Shown: positions 28,188 to 35,935 of the stretch, piece after piece
Numbering within the stretch: the first letter of the stretch is position 1
Layout: every line of letters begins with the position of its first letter
NCBI RefSeq assembly: GCF_900105925.1
Contig: NZ_LT629791.1
Coordinates: 2,577,278 to 2,641,277 of the forward strand
Reading direction: 5' to 3'
From: Jiangella alkaliphila
GTDB taxonomy: Bacteria; Actinomycetota; Actinomycetes; Jiangellales; Jiangellaceae
Length of the DNA: 64,000 bases
Notes under the pieces: model-generated
Told to the model about the DNA's origin: nothing
What the model saw: only the letters and a program-made list of their open reading frames with translations
Database searches by the model: none
Position numbers and translations under genes: made by a program

Positions 28188-29117
28188 ATGATCGAGGCAC
28201 GTCAGCTGACGAAGCGGTACGGCGACAAGACGGTCGTCGACCATCTGAGCTTCACTGTGAAGCCCGGTGAGGTGACAGGCTTCCTCGGACCCAACGGCGC
28301 GGGCAAGTCCACCACCATGCGCATGGTCGTCGGCCTGGACGCGGCCGACGAAGGCTCGGTCACCGTGAACGGCCGCCCCTACGCCCGGCACGAGGCGCCC
28401 CTGCACGAGATCGGCAGCCTGCTGGAGGCCAAGTCCGTCCATCCCGGGCGCACCGCGTTCAACCACCTGATGGCGCTCGCGTACACCCACGGCATCGCCC
28501 GTAGCCGGGTGGACGAGGTCATCGAGCTGGCGGGGCTGGCCAGCGTGGCCGGCCAGCGGGTGGGTGCCTTCTCCCTCGGCATGGGCCAGCGGCTCGGCAT
28601 CGCCGCGGCCCTGCTCGGTGACCCGGCGATCGTCATGCTCGACGAACCGGTCAACGGACTCGACCCCGAGGGCGTGCTGTGGGTGCGCAACCTGCTGCGT
28701 CAGCTGGCCGACGAGGGCCGCGCCGTCATGCTCTCCTCGCATCTGATGAGCGAGACCGCGCAGATCGCCGACCATCTGGTGATCATCGGACGCGGCCGGC
28801 TGCTCGCCGACACCACGGTCGACGACTTCATCAGCGACGCCGGCAGCGGGGCCGTGAAGGTGGCCACTGCCGACGCCGCCGGGCTGCGCCCCCTGCTGGT
28901 CGGCCCCGATGTCACGATCACGTCCTCCTCCGCCGACGAGCTCATGGTTCGCGGCCGCGATGCCCGGGAGATCGGCGCCATCGCGGCCAGGCACGGGGTG
29001 GCGCTCTACGAACTCACCCCGCAGGCCGTCTCGCTGGAGGAGGCGTTCATGGACCTCACCCGCGATGCCGTCGAGTACCACAGCGCGCAGGCCGGCACCA
29101 CGCGAAAGGCGGCATGA
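28188..29117 (+). CDS. ABC-2 type exporter ATPase
   Basis: A 309-residue drug/lantibiotic-type ABC ATPase: Walker A GPNGAGKST at residues 34-42, signature FSLGMGQRLGIAAALL, Walker B AIVMLDEP, NGLDPEG D-loop, H-loop LSSHLMSE, and a C-terminal extension of about 85 residues typical of BcrA/CcmA-like exporters. The ribosome binding site is GGGAGG. It pairs with the permease that overlaps it by four bases and is followed by a two-component system that probably controls it. Confidence 0.88.
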   Translation: MIEARQLTKRYGDKTVVDHLSFTVKPGEVTGFLGPNGAGKSTTMRMVVGLDAADEGSVTVNGRPYARHEAPLHEIGSLLEAKSVHPGRTAFNHLMALAYTHGIARSRVDEVIELAGLASVAGQRVGAFSLGMGQRLGIAAALLGDPAIVMLDEPVNGLDPEGVLWVRNLLRQLADEGRAVMLSSHLMSETAQIADHLVIIGRGRLLADTTVDDFISDAGSGAVKVATADAAGLRPLLVGPDVTITSSSADELMVRGRDAREIGAIAARHGVALYELTPQAVSLEEAFMDLTRDAVEYHSAQAGTTRKAA

Positions 29118-29950
29118 TGACCGCCATCGACCTGTCCCCGGCCCCGGCCCCCACGATCGTGCACAAGGTGACCGGCGCGCGTGTCCTGCGCTCGGAGTGG
29201 GCCAAGTTCTGGACCCTGCGCTCCAGCTGGATCACTCTGGGCGTCGCGGTGTTCCTGCTGCTCCTCCTCGGGACGATCGCCGCCTACGCCTACAGTCCCG
29301 AGCAGGCCGGCGACGGCGGGGGACCGCTCGGCGCCGAGGGCGGCTCCGACGCCGTGAGCCTGGCCCTGACCGGTGTGACCTTCGGGTCGCTGGCCATCGG
29401 CGTGCTCGGCGTGCTGCTCTCCGCGGGCGAGTACAGCACCGGCCTGATCCGCTCCACGCTCACCGCGGTACCCCGCCGGCTGCCGGTCCTGTGGGCCAAG
29501 GTCGCCGTGATCGGGCCGGTCGCCCTGGTCCTCACCACCATGGGCGTCCTGGCCGCGTTCCTGCTCGGGGCACCGGGCCTGGACGGCGAGCAGTTCGCCC
29601 TGTCTCTGAGCGACGACGGCGTGCTGCGCAGCCTGGCCGGCGCGGGCGGGTATCTCGCGCTGGTCGCCGTGTTCGGCGTCGCCCTGGGCATGCTGATCCG
29701 CTCCACCGCCGGGGCCATCGCGACCCTGGTGGGCGTCCTGCTGATCCTGCCCGGCCTGGCCGGCCTGCTGCCCGAATCGCTGAACGACACGCTCAGCCCG
29801 TACTTCCCCAGTACCGCGGGTCAGGCCGTCTACGCCCTGGACCAGTCCTCCGGTTCCCTCTCGCCGGGGGCGGGGCTCGCCGTCTTCGCCGGCTGGGTGG
29901 CCCTGGCCCTGGCCGGGGCGGCTTGGCGGCTCGTCAGAACCGACGCCTGA
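29114..29950 (+). CDS. ABC-2 type exporter permease
   Basis: A 278-residue integral membrane protein with about six helices, starting after ARVLRSEWAKFWTLRSSW, the usual ABC-2 permease cytoplasmic segment. Helices include ITLGVAVFLLLLLGTIAAYAY, VALVLTTMGVLAAFLLGA and the terminal LAVFAGWVALALAGAAWRLV. EYSTGLIRSTLTAVPRR is a conserved cytosolic loop. The start (ATG 29114 or 29117) overlaps the ATPase stop. The substrate is unknown; peptide antibiotics or lipids are usual for the family. Confidence 0.85.
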   Translation: MMTAIDLSPAPAPTIVHKVTGARVLRSEWAKFWTLRSSWITLGVAVFLLLLLGTIAAYAYSPEQAGDGGGPLGAEGGSDAVSLALTGVTFGSLAIGVLGVLLSAGEYSTGLIRSTLTAVPRRLPVLWAKVAVIGPVALVLTTMGVLAAFLLGAPGLDGEQFALSLSDDGVLRSLAGAGGYLALVAVFGVALGMLIRSTAGAIATLVGVLLILPGLAGLLPESLNDTLSPYFPSTAGQAVYALDQSSGSLSPGAGLAVFAGWVALALAGAAWRLVRTDA

Positions 29951-29972
29951 TCGGGTACTGGACACTGGTGGT

Positions 29973-31322
29973 ATGAGCGCGCACCACGCGGCAGCCGCCG
30001 CGGACACCGGCCGGAGGGCGGCGCAGACGCCGCTCTCCGGGTCCGACGCCGTGTGGGCGCAGCCGTTCCTGAACCGGCTGCTGGGCGACGGGCGGCCGCG
30101 GCTGGGCGGCCGGTACCCGTGGCTGCTCGACACCGCGGTGGTGCTGGGCATCCTGGCCATCTCCCTGCCCAGGCTGCTCCAGGACGACACGGCCCCGACC
30201 TCCCCCTTCGGCGACACCGAACCCGGTCCCGAGCTGTCGACCGGCATCCTCTGGCTACTGGTCGCCGCGTACCTCGTTCCTCTGTGGTGGCGCCGCAAGG
30301 CCCCGACGATCACGTTCCTCGTGATCGCGGTGGTGTCCGTCGTGCAGTGGTCGTTGGGGGTGTGGCTTCCCACCGGGATCGCCGGGCTCGTCGCCCTCTA
30401 CACCGTGGCCCGCTACGGGTCGCTGCGGGTGCTGGGCTGGGTCGTTGCCCTGGCGGCCGCCGTACTGCTGCTGGCCGCCTTCGTGCTGGCGCCCGGTTCC
30501 GCGGATCACCCCGTGATCGGCGGCTTCTTCCTGCTGGGCGCCGCGACGGCGGCCGTCGCCGTGGGCCTGGCGCTACGGATCCTCCGGATGTACCAGGAGG
30601 CGCTGGAGGACCGGGCCAGACGAATGGAGATCGAGCAGGAGCAGCGGGTCCGGCTCACCGCCGCCGCCGAGCGGTCCCGGGTCGCCCGGGAGATGCACGA
30701 CATCGTCGGCCACAACCTCTCGGTCATGGTCAGCGTCGCCGACGGCGCCGCGACGCTCGCCGCCAACCGCAGCGAGCGGTCCGTCGAGGCGCTGCGCGTC
30801 CTCGGCGACACCGGCCGCCAGGCCATGAGCGAACTGCGCCGGGTGCTGGGCGTGTTGCGCGAGGAGCAGGAGGACGAACGCCTGCTCGGCCCGCAGCCCA
30901 GGATCCGGGACCTGGACCCGCTCATCTCACGCGTGCGCACGGCCGGACTGCCCGTGACCTACCGGACGGTGGGTGACCTCGACGCCCTGGGTGACGGCGT
31001 GCAGCTCACCGTGTACCGCGTCGTCCAGGAGTCGCTGACCAACACCCTCAAACACGCGGGGATCGGCACGTCCGCCGAGGTCACCATCGTGGTCGAGGAA
31101 GGACGGGTCCGGATCAGGACCGCCGACACCGGCGTTCCGCCGGGCTCACCTCCACGCGCGAGGCCGGGAGGACCCGACGACGCTCCCGGCCACGGCCTCG
31201 TCGGCATCCGTCAGCGGGCCGCCATGTACGGCGGGACCGTCGTCCTGGGTCCGGGCGACACGGGCCATGGCTGGACGGTGGACGTCGTGCTCGACGTACC
31301 GCCAGGAGAGCAGCTGCCATGA
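29973..31322 (+). CDS. sensor histidine kinase, NarL/DesK type
   Basis: A 449-residue kinase with four to six membrane helices between residues 48 and 205 and almost no extracellular loops (intramembrane-sensing style). HisKA_3 dimerisation domain with phospho-acceptor His242 in AREMHDIVGHNLS follows, then an HATPase_c domain (N box VQESLTNTLKHAG, G box GLVGIRQRAAMYGG). It lies 22 bases behind the ABC exporter and overlaps its response regulator by four bases, so it likely senses the compound the exporter removes. Confidence 0.88.
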   Translation: MSAHHAAAAADTGRRAAQTPLSGSDAVWAQPFLNRLLGDGRPRLGGRYPWLLDTAVVLGILAISLPRLLQDDTAPTSPFGDTEPGPELSTGILWLLVAAYLVPLWWRRKAPTITFLVIAVVSVVQWSLGVWLPTGIAGLVALYTVARYGSLRVLGWVVALAAAVLLLAAFVLAPGSADHPVIGGFFLLGAATAAVAVGLALRILRMYQEALEDRARRMEIEQEQRVRLTAAAERSRVAREMHDIVGHNLSVMVSVADGAATLAANRSERSVEALRVLGDTGRQAMSELRRVLGVLREEQEDERLLGPQPRIRDLDPLISRVRTAGLPVTYRTVGDLDALGDGVQLTVYRVVQESLTNTLKHAGIGTSAEVTIVVEEGRVRIRTADTGVPPGSPPRARPGGPDDAPGHGLVGIRQRAAMYGGTVVLGPGDTGHGWTVDVVLDVPPGEQLP

Positions 31323-31987
31323 CCACCGTGCTCATCGCCGACGACCAGCCGCTCCAACGCATGGGCGTGCGCATGCTCATCGAGGGGACGCCGGGCCTGC
31401 GCGCGGTCGGCGAGTCCGAGCACGGCGCCGAGGCCGTCCGGATGTCCGCCGAGCTCCGCCCGGACGTCGTCCTCATGGACATCCGCATGCCCGGCATGGA
31501 CGGCCTGGAGGCCACGCGCCGCATCGTCGCCGCCGGCGGTCGCACGCGCGTGCTCATCGTGACCACCTTCGACCTCGACGAGTACGCCTACGAAGGTCTG
31601 CGAGCCGGCGCCAGCGGCTTCCTGCTCAAGGACGCCCGCCCCGAGGAACTCGTCGCCGGCATCCGCGCAGTCGCCACCGGCGACGCCGTCGTGGCCCCGC
31701 GGCTGACCCGCCGCCTGCTGGACGCCTACGCCCACCAGGTCCTCGCGCCGGCCGGCCCGCCCGGCCCGGACGATCCGCTGCTGCGGACCCTCAGCGACCG
31801 CGAACGCGAGGTGCTGGTCGCGATCGCCCAAGGCTGGACGAACACGGAGATCGCCGATCACCTCGTCCTCACCGAGTCGACCGTCAAGAAGCACGTCGGC
31901 CGTGTCCTCGCCAAGATCGGCGCTCGCGACCGCATCCGGGCCGTGATCATGGCGTACGACGCCGGGCTGGTCAGAGCGAAGCCGTAG
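31319..31987 (+). CDS. LuxR-type response regulator of the exporter operon
   Basis: A 222-residue NarL/FixJ-family regulator. Receiver domain has acidic pocket DD at residues 8-9, phospho-acceptor Asp54 (VVLMDIRMPGMDG) and conserved Lys in FLLKDA. C-terminal LuxR helix-turn-helix reads LSDREREVLVAIAQGWTNTEIADHLVLTESTVKKHVGRVLAKIG. The start overlaps the kinase stop (ATGA). Its 3' end overlaps the convergent HNH gene by 17 bases. It probably activates the promoter before 28188. Confidence 0.9.
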   Translation: MTTVLIADDQPLQRMGVRMLIEGTPGLRAVGESEHGAEAVRMSAELRPDVVLMDIRMPGMDGLEATRRIVAAGGRTRVLIVTTFDLDEYAYEGLRAGASGFLLKDARPEELVAGIRAVATGDAVVAPRLTRRLLDAYAHQVLAPAGPPGPDDPLLRTLSDREREVLVAIAQGWTNTEIADHLVLTESTVKKHVGRVLAKIGARDRIRAVIMAYDAGLVRAKP

Positions 31988-32312
31988 CTCCGGCGATCTC
32001 GGCCTGGCGGACGAGGAAGGCCTGCTCGTCCAGCTTCTTGCGCCGCATCCAGGTGGTGACCTCGGCATTGCACTTGCTGGCGTTGCACGAGCGGCAGGCC
32101 GGCACGACGTTGGCCAGGGTGTAGCGGCCGCCGCGGGAGATGGGGAGCATGCAGTCCTTCTGCAGGTCCGGCGGGTCGGCGCCGCAGTAGGCGCAGCCGC
32201 CCCAGGCCTCGATGAGCGCCGCCCACTGGGTGTCGGTCAGGTCGTGCTCGACCTCGCCCATGCGACGCTTCCGGCGACGCGCATAGGTCGCGGCTCGGCT
32301 GCGGGACGGCAC
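31971..32312 (-). CDS. small HNH-type zinc nuclease-like protein
   Basis: A 113-residue protein with paired CxxC motifs (CAYC and CRSC) around an HNH-like core (DCMLPISRGGRYTLANVVPACRSCNASK). The position of the usual first catalytic His (normally DH) is Cys here, while the glycine pair, Asn and CNASK are kept. The sequence TDTQWAALIEAWGGCAYCG is typical of an actinobacterial HNH group. GTG 32312 follows TACGCT by six bases (leaderless); an internal ATG at 32261 is an alternative. Whether it cleaves DNA is open. Confidence 0.7.
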   Translation of the reverse strand: MPSRSRAATYARRRKRRMGEVEHDLTDTQWAALIEAWGGCAYCGADPPDLQKDCMLPISRGGRYTLANVVPACRSCNASKCNAEVTTWMRRKKLDEQAFLVRQAEIAGATASL

Positions 32313-32508
32313 GATCCGAGCGTACGGCCGGAGACCGCCTCGACCTGGGAGCACGCGCTGACGGCTGCCTGAGCAGAGAAAGGACCGCGACACAGCACCG
32401 GTGTGGGACTGCGTCGCGGCCGACCGGCATCACTGGTGGTGGAAGCACCTCCGCCGGCAGCACCCAGCATAGCCCCAACGGCATGCCATGGCGCGCCGCG
32501 ATCCGCCG

Positions 32509-33075
32509 TCACGCGCGCTGACGATGGGCGCGCACCTTCGCGATGTTGCCGCACCGCTGCATCGAGCACCACCGCCGCTTGCCGGGACGGGAGGTGTCGA
32601 CGAGCAGCAGGCCGCAGGTCTCGGAGGCGCAGATGCGGATCCGCTCGGCCAGCGGGCCGCCGAACAGGTCGATCGCGTCGCGGGCGATGGTCGACAGCGC
32701 GGCGGCCGGGGTCGGCGCGGCGAACCCGACGCCCGCTCCGGCGGCGCCCAGCCGGGGCACCAGCGGGGGCACCTCCGCCGCGGCGTTGATCGTCGCGACG
32801 TCGGCGGCCCGAACTCCGCCGCCCACGGCCAGCGACCGGGCGGCCGTGGTGATCGCGGTGCGCAGCGGGCGCATCGCCGCCAGATCGGCCGGCCCGGCGG
32901 ACAACCCGTCGACGGACAGGATGACGCCGAGCCAGCGCGCGAGGTCGGCCGGCGTGTGGACGATCTCCCACCGCGCGGACTCGCCCTCGCCGCCGGTGTG
33001 GGTGAAGTCGAGCGAGACGCGCCCGGTGAGGAACCGGATGCGATCGGAGAAGGGGAGGTCCTCGCGGCGTTGCAT
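32509..33075 (-). CDS. CGNR zinc-finger (ABATE-domain) putative transcription factor
   Basis: A 188-residue protein. The N-terminal ABATE/DUF1470 domain (FLTGRVSLDFTHTGGEGESARWE ... PADLARWLGVILS) ends in a CGNR-type zinc finger near the C-terminus (ICASETCGLLLVDTSRPGKRRWCSMQRCGNIAKVRAHRQR). These proteins act as stress-linked regulators in actinomycetes. The ATG at 33075 follows TATAGT by six bases, so its message is probably leaderless. It is divergent from the RidA gene with only 31 bases between starts, and probably controls it and itself. Confidence 0.8.
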   Translation of the reverse strand: MQRREDLPFSDRIRFLTGRVSLDFTHTGGEGESARWEIVHTPADLARWLGVILSVDGLSAGPADLAAMRPLRTAITTAARSLAVGGGVRAADVATINAAAEVPPLVPRLGAAGAGVGFAAPTPAAALSTIARDAIDLFGGPLAERIRICASETCGLLLVDTSRPGKRRWCSMQRCGNIAKVRAHRQRA

Positions 33076-33081
33076 GAAACT

Positions 33082-33099
33082 ACTATAACTGGTTACGGT
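33082..33099. promoter_or_regulatory. face-to-face leaderless promoters with a central palindrome
   Basis: TATAGT (minus strand, 33087-33082) serves the CGNR gene and TACGGT (plus strand, 33094-33099) serves the RidA gene, each six or seven bases from its ATG. Between and touching them is TAAC-TG-GTTA (33086-33095), a short inverted repeat that could be the CGNR protein's operator. Confidence 0.5.
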
Positions 33100-33106
33100 A
33101 AGACGC

Positions 33107-33511
33107 ATGACACTCACGCACATCAACCCCGAGTCCATGCACAGCAACCCCGCGTTCACCTGGGCCGTCCGGGTCGCCGCGGGCTCCGACCTCGTCTTCG
33201 TCGGCGGCCAGAACGGCGTCGACGCGAGCGGCGAGGTGGTCGGCGACGACATCGCGAGCCAGACCCGCCAGGCGCTCACGAACCTGCTGACGGTGCTCGA
33301 CGCGGCCGGCGCCCAGCCCGAGGACGTCGTGAAGTGGACGATCCTCATCAAGGAGGGTGCGTCGCTGCAGGAGGGCTTCGCCGCGTTCGGCGAGGTCTGG
33401 GGGCAGCGGCCGAACCCGCCGGCCATCACGGGGGCGTTCGTCTCCGGTCTCGCGGTCCCGGGCGCCCTCGTCGAGATCGAGGCCGTCGCCGCGGTGCCGC
33501 CCGCCGGCTGA
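33107..33511 (+). CDS. RidA/YjgF-family protein
   Basis: A 134-residue protein of the Rid superfamily: DLVFVGGQNGVDASGEVVGDDIASQTRQALTNLLTVLDAAGA, then VKWTILIKEGAS and a C-terminal ITGAFVSGLAVPGALVEIEAVAAVP. The archetypal RidA arginine (in PRPAR/xR) is replaced around VSGLAVPG, so it is more like a non-RidA Rid subgroup and need not be an enamine/imine deaminase. It is expressed divergently from the CGNR regulator. Confidence 0.75.
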   Translation: MTLTHINPESMHSNPAFTWAVRVAAGSDLVFVGGQNGVDASGEVVGDDIASQTRQALTNLLTVLDAAGAQPEDVVKWTILIKEGASLQEGFAAFGEVWGQRPNPPAITGAFVSGLAVPGALVEIEAVAAVPPAG

Positions 33512-33536
33512 CGGCGACCCTGTCGGCGCCGGCGGG

Positions 33537-33542
33537 TAGCGT
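33537..33542 (+). promoter_or_regulatory. -10 box of a leaderless DinB-like gene
   Basis: TAGCGT lies seven bases before the ATG at 33550. Confidence 0.45.
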
Positions 33543-33549
33543 CGCGACC

Positions 33550-34137
33550 ATGCCGGACGAGAAGGACACCCTCAAGCGCTACCTGCAGGCCCAGCGCGAC
33601 GGGCTGCTGTGGAAGCTGGACGGGCTGGGCGAACGCGACGCCCGGTGGCCGATGACGCCGACGGGCACCAACCTGCTCGGCCTGATCAAGCACGTCGGCA
33701 GCATGGAGTACGACTACTTCGGGCTGGTGTTCGACCGGCCGAAACCGGAGCCGATGCCGTGGCTCGACGAGGACGCGGAGATGAATGCCGACCTGTGGGC
33801 GACGGCGGACCAGTCGCTCGAGTGGGTGACCGCCTTCTACCGCCGGGCCACCGCGCACGCCGACGCCACCATCGACGCACTCGGGCTGGACGACACCGGC
33901 ACCGTGCCGTGGTGGCCGCCGGAGCGGAATCCGGTCACGCTGCACCAGATCCTCGTGCACATGATCGCCGAGACCGCCCGGCACGCCGGCCACGCCGACA
34001 TCGTCCGCGAGCTGACCGATGGCGCGGCCGGCCTCCGCCCGGGCAACAGCAACCTGCCCGACGAGGACGCCCGGTGGTGGGCCGACTACGTCGACCGGCT
34101 CAAGCGCACCGCCGACGAGGCCGACACGCGCGGCTGA
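33550..34137 (+). CDS. DinB-like (DUF664) metal-binding protein
   Basis: A 195-residue four-helix-bundle protein of the DinB/DUF664 superfamily. TLKRYLQAQRDGLLWKLDGLGERDARWPMTPTGTNLLGLIKHVGSMEYDYFG contains the first conserved His; LHQILVHMIAETARHAGHADIVREL carries the later HxxxH region. Members include mycothiol-dependent S-transferases and maleylpyruvate isomerase relatives; the substrate here is unknown. The gap to the convergent ABC gene is seven bases. Confidence 0.8.
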   Translation: MPDEKDTLKRYLQAQRDGLLWKLDGLGERDARWPMTPTGTNLLGLIKHVGSMEYDYFGLVFDRPKPEPMPWLDEDAEMNADLWATADQSLEWVTAFYRRATAHADATIDALGLDDTGTVPWWPPERNPVTLHQILVHMIAETARHAGHADIVRELTDGAAGLRPGNSNLPDEDARWWADYVDRLKRTADEADTRG

Positions 34138-34144
34138 CGAAGCC

Positions 34145-35935
34145 TCAGCCGCTCTGGCCGTGCCACGACCGCCAGAGCGACGCGTACGCCCCGCCCGCCG
34201 CGACCAGCTCGTCGTGCGAGCCGAGCTCGATGATTCGACCGGCCTCCATGACGGCGATCCGGTCGGCGTCGTGGGCGGTGTGCAGCCGGTGCGCGATCGC
34301 GACGACCGTCCGGCCGGCCAGCACGGCGGCCAGCGACCGCTCCAGATGCCGGGCCGCGCTCGGGTCGAGCAGCGACGTCGCCTCGTCGAGGATCAGCGTG
34401 TGCGGGTCGGCCAGCACCAGCCGGGCCAGCGCGAGCTGCTGCGCCTGCGCCGGCGACAGCTCCGCGCCACCCGACCCGACCGCGGCCGCCAGCCCCAGCG
34501 ACGACGCCCACGCCCAGGCGTCGACCGCTCGCAGCGCGGCCTCGACCGCGGCGTCGTCGGCGGACGGACGGCCGAGGACGACGTTGTCGCGCAGCGTGCC
34601 ACGGAAGACGTGGTGCTCCTGGGTGACCAGGGCGACCTCGGTGCGCAGCCGGTCCAGCGGCAGGTCGGCCACGGGGATGCCGCCGACGGTGATGGCGCCG
34701 GCGCGCGGGGCGTGGATGCCGGCGAGCAGCTTGCCGAGGGTGGACTTGCCGGCGCCGGACGGCCCGACGACGGCCAGCCGCTCACCGGGCGCGATCGTCA
34801 GGGAGACGTCATGGAGGACGTCGTGGCCGGGCCGGTAGGCATGGCTCACCCCGCGCACCTCGAACCCTCCGGAATTGACGGTATCGGCGCGAGGCGCTGC
34901 CCGCTCACCCTCGAAGACAGCCGGATCGCGCCGTACTCCCCGCAACCGTGCCATCGCCGCCCCGCCGATCTGCAGTTCGTTCAGCCAGAACAGCAGCGTG
35001 TCGACCGGGATCAGTAGTTGCTGCGTGTACAGCGTCGCCGCCGTCACCGCGGCCAGCGACGCCATGCCGTCGAGGTACAACAGCCCGCCGATGACCAGCG
35101 TCGCGAACACCGGCAGCACGAACGCCACGTCGATCGTCGGCAGGTACACCGTGCGCAGCCGCATCGTCGCCCGCTCCGCGGCGTACGACGTCGCGATGTC
35201 CCGGTTGACCCGCTCGAAGCGACGTCCGCCCAGCCGCAGCGCCTCGACCGTCCGCGCGCCGTCGACCGTCTCGGCCAGACCCTCGGCGAGCTGCGAGTAC
35301 GACGCGTTCTCCCGCAGGTAGGCGTCGCGGGCCCGGCGCAGGTACCAGCGCGACGCCACCCACAGCACCGGCACGCCGACCAGCGCCGGCAGCGCCAGCA
35401 ACGGCCCGAGCAGCATCAGCCCGCCGAACGTCAGCACGATGGTGACGGAGCTGATCAGCGTGTCCGGGATCGCGTACCGCACCGCCCGGGCCAGCAGGTC
35501 GACGTCGCGGGTGGTGCGGGTGATGAGGTCGCCGGTGCCGGCCTCCTCGACGGTACCGAGGGGCAGCGCCAGCACGCTGTCGACGAACTCCTCGCGCAGC
35601 TGGGCCAGCACCTTCTCGCCGAGCCGCGCCGACACGAACATCGCCAGCGCGGTCAGCCCGGCCTGCACCACGATGAACAGGCAGATCAGCAGCGTGACGC
35701 GGGTGACGTGGTCGACGCCGGCGTTGACGTCCTCGACCAGCCGGCCGATCAGCCAGGGCCCGGCCAGACCGGACGCCGCGCCGAGCGCGTGCAATGCGAC
35801 GGCGCCGGCCACCTCGCGGCGGTGCCCCAGCGCGAGCCTCCGGGCGTGCCGGCGCACCTCGCGCACCGACGCGACCGGCAACCCACCCGGCAACCCATCC
35901 GGCAGCCCGGCGGACGGCTCACCCAGCCCGGTCAT
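34145..35935 (-). CDS. heterodimeric ABC exporter, catalytically competent half
   Basis: A 596-residue fused membrane-ATPase half-exporter. Six membrane helices fill residues 30-310. The ATPase domain has intact Walker A GPSGAGKST, Walker B LILDEATS and H-loop IAHRL, but its signature is LSPAQ instead of LSGGQ. The partner half has the opposite defects, so the dimer would own one complete ATP site: this Walker A/B plus the partner's FSGGQ. The start overlaps the partner's stop (ATGA), so both are made together. Exported substrate is unknown; multidrug or peptide export is typical. Confidence 0.88.
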   Translation of the reverse strand: MTGLGEPSAGLPDGLPGGLPVASVREVRRHARRLALGHRREVAGAVALHALGAASGLAGPWLIGRLVEDVNAGVDHVTRVTLLICLFIVVQAGLTALAMFVSARLGEKVLAQLREEFVDSVLALPLGTVEEAGTGDLITRTTRDVDLLARAVRYAIPDTLISSVTIVLTFGGLMLLGPLLALPALVGVPVLWVASRWYLRRARDAYLRENASYSQLAEGLAETVDGARTVEALRLGGRRFERVNRDIATSYAAERATMRLRTVYLPTIDVAFVLPVFATLVIGGLLYLDGMASLAAVTAATLYTQQLLIPVDTLLFWLNELQIGGAAMARLRGVRRDPAVFEGERAAPRADTVNSGGFEVRGVSHAYRPGHDVLHDVSLTIAPGERLAVVGPSGAGKSTLGKLLAGIHAPRAGAITVGGIPVADLPLDRLRTEVALVTQEHHVFRGTLRDNVVLGRPSADDAAVEAALRAVDAWAWASSLGLAAAVGSGGAELSPAQAQQLALARLVLADPHTLILDEATSLLDPSAARHLERSLAAVLAGRTVVAIAHRLHTAHDADRIAVMEAGRIIELGSHDELVAAGGAYASLWRSWHGQSG

